A stretch of DNA of 64,000 bases from Promethearchaeota archaeon Loki_b32. GTDB taxonomy: Archaea > Asgardarchaeota > Lokiarchaeia > Sigyniarchaeales > SOKP01. This document shows positions 16,957 to 25,580 of the stretch, in pieces. The position numbers and the translations under genes were made by a program. Under the pieces are notes generated by a model. The model searched no databases, had not been told where the DNA came from, and saw nothing but the letters and a program-made list of their open reading frames with translations. The stretch lies in contig NJBH01000003.1 in the NCBI GenBank assembly GCA_005223125.1, forward strand, positions 62,001 through 126,000. Direction: 5' to 3'. Every line of letters starts with the position of its first letter. Position 1 is the stretch's first letter.

Positions 16957-17631
16957 TCATTTTCTTTTAATTTCATAAAAAATACTTGAATTATCAATTT
17001 CTACTATTGTTGTATCAATATGAAAATTAGAGGTTAGTGGTAAAAATTCTTCTGGTGTAATTGTTGTTGCTGTGAAACCATCTTTACATATGATGGTTCC
17101 ATTATAAGTTCTGTTATAATCAATTTCTCCAATTAAACCATATTTAGATTGTAATTGAAACCACTTTAGACGGTCATCCCAAAATTTTTCGGAATAACTT
17201 GAAAAAATAACGTATCCATCCTCTTTAGTGACCCTAATACTTTCTGATAATAACTTTAATTTGTCAACTTGAAAAGCAGATATTCCATTTTGAATACAGA
17301 TAACTAAATCAAACATACAGCTACGAAATACTAAATTTATTGCATCCATTGTTAACAATAAGCAATTTGGGCTGTGTTTAAGTATTTTCTTTGCTAAAAT
17401 CAAATTAGAATATACATTGTCGATTCCTATTACAATGGTAGCCTTAGTGGCGATTTGAGAGAGAAGACGTCCATATCCACATCCTAATTCTAAAACAACA
17501 TCTTTTGAGGTGATTTTTTGTAAGACATGATCTATTTCTGCTTTTAAATATTTTTGAATTCTCGGCGGAGCAATATCATAACATTTCTTCAATCTTAATG
17601 CAGATAATTTATCTTTGTAGTAATTTGTCAT
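16957..17631 (-). CDS. Class I SAM-dependent methyltransferase
   Basis: Residues about 40-150 hold a Rossmann methyltransferase core: motif I VVLELGCGYGRLLSQIA, an acidic motif II strand end in VIGIDNVYSNL, and FDLVICIQNGISAF as motif IV, followed by GYVIFSSYSEKFW. The substrate class (small molecule or protein) cannot be inferred. It is convergent with cdhC; the gap holds T-rich tracts in both directions that could end both transcripts. Confidence 0.85.
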   Translation of the reverse strand: MTNYYKDKLSALRLKKCYDIAPPRIQKYLKAEIDHVLQKITSKDVVLELGCGYGRLLSQIATKATIVIGIDNVYSNLILAKKILKHSPNCLLLTMDAINLVFRSCMFDLVICIQNGISAFQVDKLKLLSESIRVTKEDGYVIFSSYSEKFWDDRLKWFQLQSKYGLIGEIDYNRTYNGTIICKDGFTATTITPEEFLPLTSNFHIDTTIVEIDNSSIFYEIKRK

Positions 17632-17933
17632 TCTTAGTCTAATTATGATTATTTGTCATATTAGATTTTACCATAAAAATTATTTCAACTTATAATCCTC
17701 AGTTGAATGAATATTATCTATTCTAATTATTTATTGGATTTTATCATCACCTTTGCATTTAATTTTAAAATAATGTAAACTGTCAGAATAGCGATCCTAG
17801 ATATTGGAAGGATAGAGTGATTTTTTTATTATTTTTTGATAAAAATGTAAAACTTTTTATTTCAAGAAATTAATTTACTTTTTGCCTTAGAATTCAATGT
17901 TATAAAATAAAATAATAATAGAGGTGGATTAAA

Positions 17934-18254
17934 TTGGTATATATCGTTACAAATAGTATCTTTCCGAGCCATAGAGCCCCAGAGGCTGGAAAAAAGTTCC
18001 TTGAACAGTTAAAAAAATATGCTGAAGATGAATCACTCGGAGAAACTCTTGTAAATGCAGCTGTAAAGACAACAACATGTGGAATAAGAGTTTTAAATGT
18101 AACAACAGTGAAAAAAGGGAAACTCGAAGAATCTCTAACTCGTGGTAATAAGATTTTAGCGATGTACAATGAAATTGAGGGATTTGAGTATACAATGGAG
18201 GTTTGGCAAGAACCAGCAGAAGCCTTAGCAACATTAGGATTGAAAATGCCTTAA
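17934..18254 (+). CDS. Conserved-looking protein of unknown function
   Basis: 106 residues with an alternating strand/helix pattern: MVYIVTNSIFPSH, a helix at about 15-35, GIRVLNVTTVKKGKLEESL and a final strand/helix. It has no transmembrane segment or zinc motif, and I recognise no family. The pattern would suit a ferredoxin-like dimeric alpha/beta domain. A clear GAGGTGG Shine-Dalgarno lies 7 nt before the TTG start at 17934, so translation is well supported. It appears to stand alone. Confidence 0.6.
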   Translation: MVYIVTNSIFPSHRAPEAGKKFLEQLKKYAEDESLGETLVNAAVKTTTCGIRVLNVTTVKKGKLEESLTRGNKILAMYNEIEGFEYTMEVWQEPAEALATLGLKMP

Positions 18255-18439
18255 TAATTATACTCTTTTGTGTAAAAATTACGAATTTTTAAATTCATTT
18301 TTTTTCTTATTAAGGGCTAAAAATAAATCTTAAAAGAGATTCTTTAGGTTTTTTTTAGACAATAATTGTTTTAATTTTTTTGTTGTTTCAACTAAGCCTT
18401 TGAAAAAAAAGAAAGTGATATAAAGTCTTAAGAAATCTG

Positions 18440-18976
18440 TTATTCTTCCAATATTTCCTTTTTTCGCAGATATTCTTCTTCAGTGATTTCTCCTTTAGCA
18501 AATTGAATTTTTAAAATTTTCAATGGATCTTGATGGGCATCAGCAGTAGTTTCTTTCAAATCTTTATCCCCCTCAATAAGTCTAACCGATTCTTGTATAG
18601 TATTTTTAATTAAAGGTATCATTTGAAGATCCATTAATTTTTCAATGTAATCTCTCTGTTTTTCAACCAATTTACGCAACAGCTTCCCTGCGAATCCTTT
18701 GGGTGTAATGATTTCAAGACTTTTATCATAAGTTATATCAACACTAGAAGGATTTTCTATGAAACTTATATTCATTTGAATTTGACCGCCTTCTGAGGGA
18801 AAAAGTTGGAAGGTTGTTGAGAATTGTTCCCTAGGACCAACATCCATTATTTGATATTTGGTTCCTTTTATCCAGAAGTCTTTTTTTGTAAATGTATCTA
18901 CAAATTTATTAAAAAGTGCTTTTAGATTATGAGGTATTCCCTCAATTGTATAAATTATTTGAGCTACTTGATTAAT
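18440..18976 (-). CDS. SHOCT-domain protein with probable ATT start
   Basis: The C-terminal 30 residues (DPLKILKIQFAKGEITEEEY and following) are a classic SHOCT oligomerisation domain. The N-terminal part is an alpha/beta domain of unknown type. The first ATG (18847) lies in the middle of a strand; the frame stays open 43 codons further with sensible protein (IIYTIEGIPHNLKALFNKF, DTFTKKDFWIKG). There AAGAGGAG stands 6 nt before an ATT at 18976, just after an in-frame stop, and no ATG/GTG/TTG occurs between. I therefore extend the gene to 18976 with ATT as initiator, giving 178 residues. Confidence 0.6.
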   Translation of the reverse strand: MNQVAQIIYTIEGIPHNLKALFNKFVDTFTKKDFWIKGTKYQIMDVGPREQFSTTFQLFPSEGGQIQMNISFIENPSSVDITYDKSLEIITPKGFAGKLLRKLVEKQRDYIEKLMDLQMIPLIKNTIQESVRLIEGDKDLKETTADAHQDPLKILKIQFAKGEITEEEYLRKKEILEE

Positions 18977-19228
18977 ATTATACTCCTCTTATAAAATTGT
19001 TAATATTATTGTAGTTTTTCTATTATTAAAATTTTTTCTGTAAATATATTTGTTAAAATATCTTGTTTCTTCGACGTAATTTTTTTTAACATTTGTGTTG
19101 TGCTATCGCGACGGAATAATTCAAGAAACATTAACATTTAAATATCAAAATTTTGTCGATTATTAGGAGTAATACTATAAAGAATATATTCTTTAATCGA
19201 TTTAGGATAAACAGTATCGTATATTAAA

Positions 19229-19693
19229 ATGCTGATTCGTGAAGCTGGTATATTATTTCAAGGTCTTCCCATAATTTTCAAAAGTTATCATAGAGCTAGT
19301 AAGGAAAAAATCAATCTAATTTGTACAAGTGGACTAATGAGTGGACTGCTAACCTTTGCCGAATGCTTAATGGAGCCAGTTGAATATTTTGAAAGCAGCA
19401 AATATACGATTATTTTTAAGAAAAGAAAGATAATAGATTACTTTTCAATTGAGCAAGAAGTTGTTGCTTTTCTTGTGATAGATAAAGACGAAAGACTTGA
19501 GAAGTATTTACATAAGACTGTTTTTCCATTATTAGAAAAACTTTTAAAGAAATTTACTTCTCAATTTAAGGGTTGTAATTTCACGAAAGCAAAACAATTT
19601 GAGAAATTTAAAAGGACACTTAATATATTATTTGGAACAGGTACATTAACCTTCGAAGAAAAGGTTGCTTCAATATTATTATCTCCAAAATAA
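19229..19693 (+). CDS. Longin/roadblock-like profilin-fold protein
   Basis: 154 residues. The opening IREAGILFQGLPIIFKSYH, the helix SGLMSGLLTFAECL, the strand YTIIFKKRKI and VVAFLVIDKDERLEKYL followed by a long helix reproduce the beta-beta-alpha-beta-beta-beta-alpha order of longin/roadblock proteins common in Asgard genomes. The domain fills the whole chain, with a short helical C-terminal extension. It may partner one of the small GTPases of the organism; none is adjacent. The ATG at 19229 follows a 240-bp spacer. Confidence 0.55.
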   Translation: MLIREAGILFQGLPIIFKSYHRASKEKINLICTSGLMSGLLTFAECLMEPVEYFESSKYTIIFKKRKIIDYFSIEQEVVAFLVIDKDERLEKYLHKTVFPLLEKLLKKFTSQFKGCNFTKAKQFEKFKRTLNILFGTGTLTFEEKVASILLSPK

Positions 19694-19699
19694 TTCGGA

Positions 19700-20020
19700 G
19701 TAAAATCCTAGACATTAAAAAGTTTTTAAATCCAAACCAATCCGTAAATCTTCGATTTATTATTATTTGTATCAAAGTTCTTCTTATGGCTTTAGGATTT
19801 TTAAAAATATCAGTTAAAACATGAAGATTTTTATTATAATTAAACCAAAAAAAATAAAGATCACTCCACTATAAAAATAGTAAAAGTTGATTAAACCGAT
19901 ATCTAAATCTTTATTTTATTTTAATTGTATTTTTGATAATAAAACGTTTGACCTTTTTTGACATAATTATAAAATGAATTAAATACATTAATATCAAACC
20001 AAGAAAAGAAATTTCATTTT
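19700..20020. other. 320-bp spacer with possible minus-strand coding relic
   Basis: No gene with a start codon is visible here. On the minus strand a frame is open from a TAG at about 19875 into the 19229 gene and reads SDLYFFWFNYNKNLHVLTDI and NPKAIRRTLIQIIINRRFTD, which looks more protein-like than random AT-rich sequence, but there is no start or ribosome site. It may be a relic or chance. Confidence 0.25.
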
Positions 20021-20032
20021 GAGGGGATTATA

Positions 20033-20827
20033 ATAGAAAAATTTGATACAAATAACACTAAAAACTTTATTGAATTGGAATCTAAAAGTTTAGAAAAATT
20101 ATTAAAAAATAATAATATTAATATAAGATTGAAGAAAAAACTGTCGAAAAAGCTGAAACATGTGTTAGTGATTGCTGATGGAATGAGAAGATATGCTTAT
20201 AAAAATAAAATCAATTTTGGTGAATCCTATTATTTAGCAACTAGAAAGATTGTTGAAATAAGTTTTTGGTTGCTAAAAAAATACGATATTGAGGAATTAA
20301 CGATATATGCATTAGCTTATAACAACACTTTGTACCGTAACTCATCAGAATTGAAACCGTTAAATCAAATTATTGATACAGCGGTTCAAGTTTGGATAAA
20401 CACTAAAGCTTTCATAGATTTGGTACAAATAAAATATTATGGTTTTATTAACGTTATGCCAAATTCAGTAAAGAACAATATTAGACTTCTTGAAAATTTA
20501 ACAAAAAATAATATAAAAAAATTAAATATATTATGGAATTATTCTGGACAACGAGAAATATTAAAAGCAATAAAAACTTTGAAATCTACCAAGATGGATT
20601 TGAATACATTAACACCTGAATCTTTTATGAATTTTTTAATGCTTAAATCATCTATAGATTTTATAATTAGAACTGGTGGTGATTTAAGAATCTCGGACGC
20701 TCCTCTATATCAAACTAGTTATGCTGAATTTTATTCGATTAAGAAATTATTCCCAGAAACAACTGAAAGGGAGATTATTAAAGCTCTTCAAGATTTTAAT
20801 TTACGAGAAAGGAGGTTTAGCCATTGA
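20033..20827 (+). CDS. Divergent cis-prenyltransferase
   Basis: Matches undecaprenyl/polyprenyl diphosphate synthases (UppS family) along its length: VLVIADGMRRYAYKN for the substrate P-loop, YALAYNNTLYR, LNILWNYSGQREI and the C-terminal IIRTGGDLRISDAPLYQTSY. The usual MDGNGRWA is changed to ADGMRRYA: the essential Asp remains but the Asn is Met. It should make a long cis-polyprenyl carrier for glycan assembly, if active. The TTG at 20075 has no ribosome site, whereas GAGGGG at 20021 lies 6 nt before an in-frame ATA at 20033, so I prefer an ATA start. It overlaps the HD gene by 4 bp. Confidence 0.8.
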   Translation: MEKFDTNNTKNFIELESKSLEKLLKNNNINIRLKKKLSKKLKHVLVIADGMRRYAYKNKINFGESYYLATRKIVEISFWLLKKYDIEELTIYALAYNNTLYRNSSELKPLNQIIDTAVQVWINTKAFIDLVQIKYYGFINVMPNSVKNNIRLLENLTKNNIKKLNILWNYSGQREILKAIKTLKSTKMDLNTLTPESFMNFLMLKSSIDFIIRTGGDLRISDAPLYQTSYAEFYSIKKLFPETTEREIIKALQDFNLRERRFSH

Positions 20828-21456
20828 ATGTTGATACAATAAAAAAATTAGTATTAAAGAGGATTAGTGGAATTAGCTTCGCTGCTGATCACGACTTCAC
20901 CCATGCAGTGAGAGTAGTGAATTACGCGTTATTCATAGCAGATAAACTAAATGCTGATAAGGAAATTGTCACTACTGCAGGATATTTGCATGATATAGGA
21001 CGAATAGAGGATAAAGGTGAAGAGAAACATTCATTAAATAGTGTGGAACTTGCAACAGCCATTCTAAAAGATCTAAATTTAAATTCTCTTAAAGCTCAAG
21101 CGATTCTTGAAGTAATTAAAGTTCATTCCATTGAAGAAATAGGTAAATTAGAGCGTTTTTCAAAAGAAGCTTTGTGTATTTTTATTGCAGACAAAGTTGA
21201 TGGGCTCGGAGCAATTGGGATTTCTCGAATATTTTTAGAGGCTGGTAGAAAAGGAAGGGATATTAACAAGACTATTGAATATGTACATGAAAAATATTTC
21301 TCTAAAGAAGAGAAAATAATGAAAATTGCTAAGAGACTTAAATTAACTGAAGATCTAGTAGGACAAAAAATACTAGATCGGTTAAAATTTTCGAAAAAAT
21401 TTTTCAATCACTTAATTGAAGAATTAGAATTTTTTAATAAAACATTACATAATTAG
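20824..21456 (+). CDS. HD-domain phosphohydrolase
   Basis: Metal-dependent HD domain, 210 residues: H in FAADHDFTHAVRV, the HD pair in TAGYLHDIGRIE, a further H in EEKHSLNS and D in FIADKVDG. Such enzymes cleave nucleotides, ppGpp-like or other phosphoesters; the substrate is not determinable. The TTG start at 20824 overlaps the stop of the cis-prenyltransferase by four bases and is preceded by AAAGGAGG, so the two genes are translationally coupled. The coupling suggests a shared process, perhaps removal of a prenyl phosphate, but this is speculative. Confidence 0.85.
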   Translation: MNVDTIKKLVLKRISGISFAADHDFTHAVRVVNYALFIADKLNADKEIVTTAGYLHDIGRIEDKGEEKHSLNSVELATAILKDLNLNSLKAQAILEVIKVHSIEEIGKLERFSKEALCIFIADKVDGLGAIGISRIFLEAGRKGRDINKTIEYVHEKYFSKEEKIMKIAKRLKLTEDLVGQKILDRLKFSKKFFNHLIEELEFFNKTLHN

Positions 21457-21573
21457 AATATATTAAAAAGCAAAACTACCATTTCTCATAAGAAAATTAC
21501 AGATTCTTTCGAAATATATTCGCGGTAGAATCTTATTAATTAAAATTTAACGGATACTCATATCATATCAGCG

Positions 21574-21599
21574 TTTTCAAGATTGAGTATTCTTGAAAA
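21574..21599. repeat. Perfect 9-bp inverted repeat (hairpin)
   Basis: TTTTCAAGA at 21574-21582 is perfectly complementary to TCTTGAAAA at 21591-21599 with an 8-nt loop. It lies in the 320-bp gap between the HD gene and the convergent acetyltransferase gene, 117 bp past the HD stop. It could be a terminator stem or a regulator site. The remainder of the gap shows no gene. Confidence 0.4.
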
Positions 21600-21776
21600 A
21601 TAAACTTTACGAGTGAATCGGTATTAACTTGTGGGAACAGTTCTGATTAAAATTACTTTAAACCTTTATAGTCAAGATAATTAAATTTTTAAAAGTATTA
21701 GAAAAGATTATTTCTTTATCAGCTTACAATCTATTCCTATTTAAATTAAATAAAAAAAGAGAAGAATCTAAGAGTT

Positions 21777-22886
21777 CTAAGATTTAAATTGTTCTTTAAT
21801 TCTATTATAAAGTGGTTTTATACTGTCTAGACAATTTACATCTAATAAATTATTATGACCAAGCGGATAATACGCGAGTATAATTGAATCAAAAAGAGTC
21901 CAATTTATATTATTAAACCCAATATCGTATCCTAAAACTTTAAACCCTTTTTCTAAAGCAAGTTTCATTGATTGTACTCCATTGTGAGTGGTTGGAATTT
22001 TCCAGAGGATTATTCTCCAATTCTTATAGACCTTTAATAAGTTATTTATAGATTTTTCTTTAATATAACCATACAATTTTACGATCGCGCTATAATAATT
22101 TTTAGAGACACCATAAAGTTCATACCCTTTATTATTTTTCCATTTTTCAAAATATAAAGTATCGTCTTTCATTCTTTTACATTTACTTTTCATGTATTTA
22201 TAGAAAAATACTAAAACCTCATTATCTAATAAAACCACATTTTTATCCCTTTTTTTCCAGAGATTTCTAAAGATCATCGAAAAGATAATTGCCGTTTCCT
22301 CATGCTGTGGAGGACATGGACAATTATCATCAACTTCGAATTCTCTCTTATCTCCAAAATTAATATAAGCAGGGATTATACTATAAGGTACTGCTCCAGC
22401 ATTTTGAGCAACAGCTTGAATTTTAATCTGAGAACCTCGTACCTCTGAATCAAGTCTTAAAACATCTTTGAATTGAGGCATTTTTGTTACCGTTATAAGC
22501 CCACCTACAGCTATTTTTGTTGTAATTCCTAATCCTTGGAACTTTTTCCTTGTAATCAAACTACCCGCATGAGCAATATATCTCTCCTTTTCAACCAAAG
22601 CAGCACCAGTAATTTCTTTTATTTTATTTTCAATTAATTCACCAACAACCCAAAATTTATTTGGATCTGAGATTTCTTTTTTTAGAAGTGTATCGTCATA
22701 AACTATGGGATTAATGTATTCATAATTGTAAATTTCTTTGAACATCTTTGAGATGTTTTTAGCATCTTTAGGTGTTGCAAACCTTAATCCAAATTCTTGT
22801 CCATCTTTAGATAAAAATTTCTGAAAATAAACATCTTCTTCTTTGAGAATTAACTTTTCTTTAAATGTTGTTTCCATTCTAATCAC
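21777..22886 (-). CDS. GNAT acetyltransferase with long C-terminal extension
   Basis: The N-terminal ~180 residues carry a GNAT core (RFATPKDAKNISKMFKEIYN, VGELI..KEITGAALVE, then ITRKKFQGLGI as the acetyl-CoA loop Q-x-x-G-x). A CPCPP motif follows near residue 195, then a second alpha/beta half with GVQSMKLALEKGFKVLGYD, typical of a second GNAT-like domain. At 369 residues it is twice the length of a simple GNAT. The substrate is unknown. Conserved HDGS-like elements are absent. It is a single gene bounded by convergent and membrane-protein neighbours. Confidence 0.75.
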   Translation of the reverse strand: MIRMETTFKEKLILKEEDVYFQKFLSKDGQEFGLRFATPKDAKNISKMFKEIYNYEYINPIVYDDTLLKKEISDPNKFWVVGELIENKIKEITGAALVEKERYIAHAGSLITRKKFQGLGITTKIAVGGLITVTKMPQFKDVLRLDSEVRGSQIKIQAVAQNAGAVPYSIIPAYINFGDKREFEVDDNCPCPPQHEETAIIFSMIFRNLWKKRDKNVVLLDNEVLVFFYKYMKSKCKRMKDDTLYFEKWKNNKGYELYGVSKNYYSAIVKLYGYIKEKSINNLLKVYKNWRIILWKIPTTHNGVQSMKLALEKGFKVLGYDIGFNNINWTLFDSIILAYYPLGHNNLLDVNCLDSIKPLYNRIKEQFKS

Positions 22887-23046
22887 CTAGCCTTGATCAT
22901 TTAATAAAACGCTAATTAATACTTCCTAAAAGGATTTATAAAATTTCCCCTTTTTCATGTGAAAAAAATGAAAAAAAAAGTCAAATAATCCCATATAACA
23001 AGGTATGAAAAATATCACATACTAATGATTTCAAGCAAAATTAGTA

Positions 23047-23685
23047 TTACGATTTTAATTTAGAGCCGATCCCATAATACATTAAAGAGACCCAAAGTAC
23101 TATTGAAAATCCTGCTATACTAATTATTGATCTATAACTAGCACTTACTAAAAGGTTATTTATCATCAACAAATACATTATTATAATCACTCCCAATGAA
23201 CCTATTAAATAATCAAGCCATTTTCTTTTTAGTGCTTTTGTTTCAAATCGAAAATAGATTTTAAAATTTGTGTAGATCAAAGGGATAATCGCAAAACCAG
23301 TTATAATTGAAACTACATAAAAAAAGAAAATTGGATGCCATATTGGATATCCTCTCGAATGAATTTCCACTAGATCAAATGGAAGTAGTAAAAGTATTAG
23401 CATCCCCAAGAAAAGCAAAGTACCATATAATACAATATACCTATTTTGCCTTTTTACCGAAAAAACAAGAGTTGATTCAAGTATTATCATATTTACAATA
23501 AAAACAAAAACTATTCCAAAAAATAAAAAGAAGAGAGTCAAAAAATGAAGAATTAAAATAACTGTATTATTTGTCATCACAGCATAAACCATATTTAGAA
23601 TATTGCCAATTGTTACACTTATGAAAAATCCGCTTAACATGAGAGTAAGGCGTTGTTTTTTTCTCTTTAAAATTTTGTAAGCCAT
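23047..23685 (-). CDS. Multi-pass membrane protein (7TM-like)
   Basis: At least six hydrophobic segments are visible, including TLMLSGFFISVTIGNILNMV, LHFLTLFFLFFGIVFVFIV and a C-terminal IAGFSIVLWVSLMYYGIG. The frame remains open upstream of the ATG at 23685 to a stop at 23775 and adds another hydrophobic helix (RVILIYVVQGFVAIYFSIMA), so the true protein is probably about 25 residues longer, with seven helices. No canonical start exists in that extension; GGTGA at 23773-23777 overlaps the stop. Similar 7TM proteins act as sensor domains in Asgard genomes, but no effector domain is attached here. Confidence 0.6.
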   Translation of the reverse strand: MAYKILKRKKQRLTLMLSGFFISVTIGNILNMVYAVMTNNTVILILHFLTLFFLFFGIVFVFIVNMIILESTLVFSVKRQNRYIVLYGTLLFLGMLILLLLPFDLVEIHSRGYPIWHPIFFFYVVSIITGFAIIPLIYTNFKIYFRFETKALKRKWLDYLIGSLGVIIIMYLLMINNLLVSASYRSIISIAGFSIVLWVSLMYYGIGSKLKS

Positions 23686-23902
23686 TATCGAAAAATAAAT
23701 AGCAACAAACCCTTGAACTACATAAATTAATATTACTCTTGGAAGATCAAGCTTAAATAACGTGTTATTTTTTCACCAATGTTAGTATAATTAATTTTTA
23801 CTAAGTTAGAATATTTTTTTCTAAAATAAAATATTATCTTCTTTAGCTTTAAATTGAATTAATTAACCAAATATTAATTCGAAGAATCGCCACATTTTTT
23901 TT

Positions 23903-24481
23903 TTAAGAAGAACTTAAATTTTTCATTCTAAGAGGAATATCCCATTTTTTCATGAGTCTTACTACACTAGGGGGAACCAAGTGTTCCCAAGTTACTCCTG
24001 TTATCATAGCTTCACGAATATCACTTGAGCTAAGTCCTTTATTCTCGAGTGAGACTTCCCATAAAACATGAATCTTTAATCCTAATGATTCAAAAAATTT
24101 CTTTTTTTGCTTCCCCCAATCATCATAAATAGTTAAAAAGAAAATCTCATCGACTGGGACATAATACTTAATCAATTCTGGAACATTGATGGGGAAAGGT
24201 ACAATTGAGAATTCCAAAAAGTTTAAGCCTTGTTCTAGTAAAGCTGTTTCTACCATTACATAACGCTCATAATAAGATAATGGATTTGCTATTGGAGTAC
24301 TCCTATGAGGATTTGAATCATGGTGCTTCGTCAAAGAAGGATCAGGATTTGTGATTCCAACAATTAAATGTTTGCAGAGTTTCTTACCTGCCATGAGATA
24401 TTTAATGTGATCATTATGAAGTATTTGGAATCTCCCATGAATTACTCCCTTATTGTAAATAGGTTCTTCAGTAGGCATCAT
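23903..24481 (-). CDS. Nicotinamide-nucleotide adenylyltransferase-like protein
   Basis: Nucleotidyltransferase fold with GVIHGRFQILHNDHIKYL (the GRFQP..xGH signature, here with H-x-x-H), IVGITNPDPS and the late SSSDIREAM motif (ISxT/S-x-x-R). Archaeal NadM makes NAD+ from NMN and ATP, and nearby variants use other nucleotides. The missing proline and the H-N-D-H motif suggest a variant substrate. I place the start at ATG 24481 because the 14 residues upstream are all encoded by AT-rich spacer and lack conservation-like character. Nicotinate phosphoribosyltransferase at 33910 belongs to the same pathway. Confidence 0.7.
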   Translation of the reverse strand: MMPTEEPIYNKGVIHGRFQILHNDHIKYLMAGKKLCKHLIVGITNPDPSLTKHHDSNPHRSTPIANPLSYYERYVMVETALLEQGLNFLEFSIVPFPINVPELIKYYVPVDEIFFLTIYDDWGKQKKKFFESLGLKIHVLWEVSLENKGLSSSDIREAMITGVTWEHLVPPSVVRLMKKWDIPLRMKNLSSS

Positions 24482-24631
24482 AAAATAAATAAAATAAAGT
24501 AATTTCAAAAAAATAATAAACATAGACTTTTAAATCTTTTTGAAAGAAATTTCTATATTTTGTCTTTCTCTCGAATAAAAATGAACACTTGTGTATAAAA
24601 CTATATATAATTTAATCCCTTAATTAATTTT

Positions 24632-24847
24632 ATGTCAAAATGCCCTTTTTGTGAAGCCGATATTTTTTTAGAGGATTTTTTTCATACAACCGTTAAAGAA
24701 ACTAAAAAAGGAAAAATAAAAAAGAAAACTGGAGAATTTAAAGGAGAAACTATGCTTATAGGATATAGAAATTATGTAAAAATTTGGATATGTCCATCGT
24801 GTGATAAGATTCTAGGTTTTTCAGAATATAAGTGGGATGATACTTAA
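24632..24847 (+). CDS. Small zinc-ribbon protein
   Basis: 71 residues with CPFC near residue 4 and CPSC near residue 53, the two knuckles of a zinc ribbon, separated by a basic linker (KETKKGKIKKKTGEF). It may bind nucleic acid or protein. There is no recognisable family. A TATA-like tract (CTATATATAAT) sits about 30 bp before the ATG, so transcription may be leaderless or with a short leader. Confidence 0.6.
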   Translation: MSKCPFCEADIFLEDFFHTTVKETKKGKIKKKTGEFKGETMLIGYRNYVKIWICPSCDKILGFSEYKWDDT

Positions 24848-24867
24848 TAAATATAGCAAAATATGAT

Positions 24868-25389
24868 TCATAAAACTATTCCGCAATACGGACAAATTGA
24901 TGCATCTGGATCGATCTGATTTCCACATTCTTGACAGAATTTATTCTGAGATTTAACCGGTAAATTCATTGATCTGATATCATCTTCCTTGCTAACCATT
25001 GATTCCACTAATTTTGCAGGAGATTGAGTAAAATGTGAATAAATCACACCTATTATTATAATTATAAGCATAACTGAAAAAATTATTATCGGAATGACCA
25101 TTGTGAAATGAAAAAATGGGAAATTAGACACGATTATAATCGAAAGTACTAAAAAAATAGCAATTGGAAGAATACATATTAAAGATCCTAATTGGGAAGA
25201 TCTGGATTTTACATTTCCAAGATTGTGATAGCAGGCTCTGCAATACACATGACTAGTAGAGTATTTATCTCCACCTCTACCATGAGTTATATTAAAATTT
25301 TTCTTGCATCTTAAGCAAATTGGCTTATAACATTTTTCACATTTTGTAGTAGCATCTACTTCTGGATGATTATAACATTTTAAACTCAT
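24868..25389 (-). CDS. Membrane protein with N-terminal B-box-like and C-terminal zinc ribbon
   Basis: The N-terminus (CYNHPEVDATTKCEKCYKPI, then CLRCKKN and CRACYHN) is the B-box/zinc finger often seen before membrane segments in archaeal and bacterial proteins. Two transmembrane helices follow (about 72-90 and 95-115, LICILPIAIFLVLSIIIV and FTMVIPIIIFSVMLIII). The tail carries a zinc ribbon CQECG...CPYCG. Both zinc modules therefore probably face the cytoplasm. The function is unknown. It is convergent with the small zinc-ribbon gene. Confidence 0.7.
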   Translation of the reverse strand: MSLKCYNHPEVDATTKCEKCYKPICLRCKKNFNITHGRGGDKYSTSHVYCRACYHNLGNVKSRSSQLGSLICILPIAIFLVLSIIIVSNFPFFHFTMVIPIIIFSVMLIIIIIGVIYSHFTQSPAKLVESMVSKEDDIRSMNLPVKSQNKFCQECGNQIDPDASICPYCGIVL

Positions 25390-25580
25390 TGGATATGTAT
25401 TCTTTAATTAAAAAAATATATAAATCTTTTTACTAGAATAAGTAACTTTCGCCTAAGAATCTCATATTAACTATATTCAAATCCTTGTTCTTCACTATTT
25501 TTTTAGACCTTTATCACTTAAAAAGCTGGTTTTAATATAAGTATTACATTTGAAAGAAAAAATTTTGTATTCTAATCATT

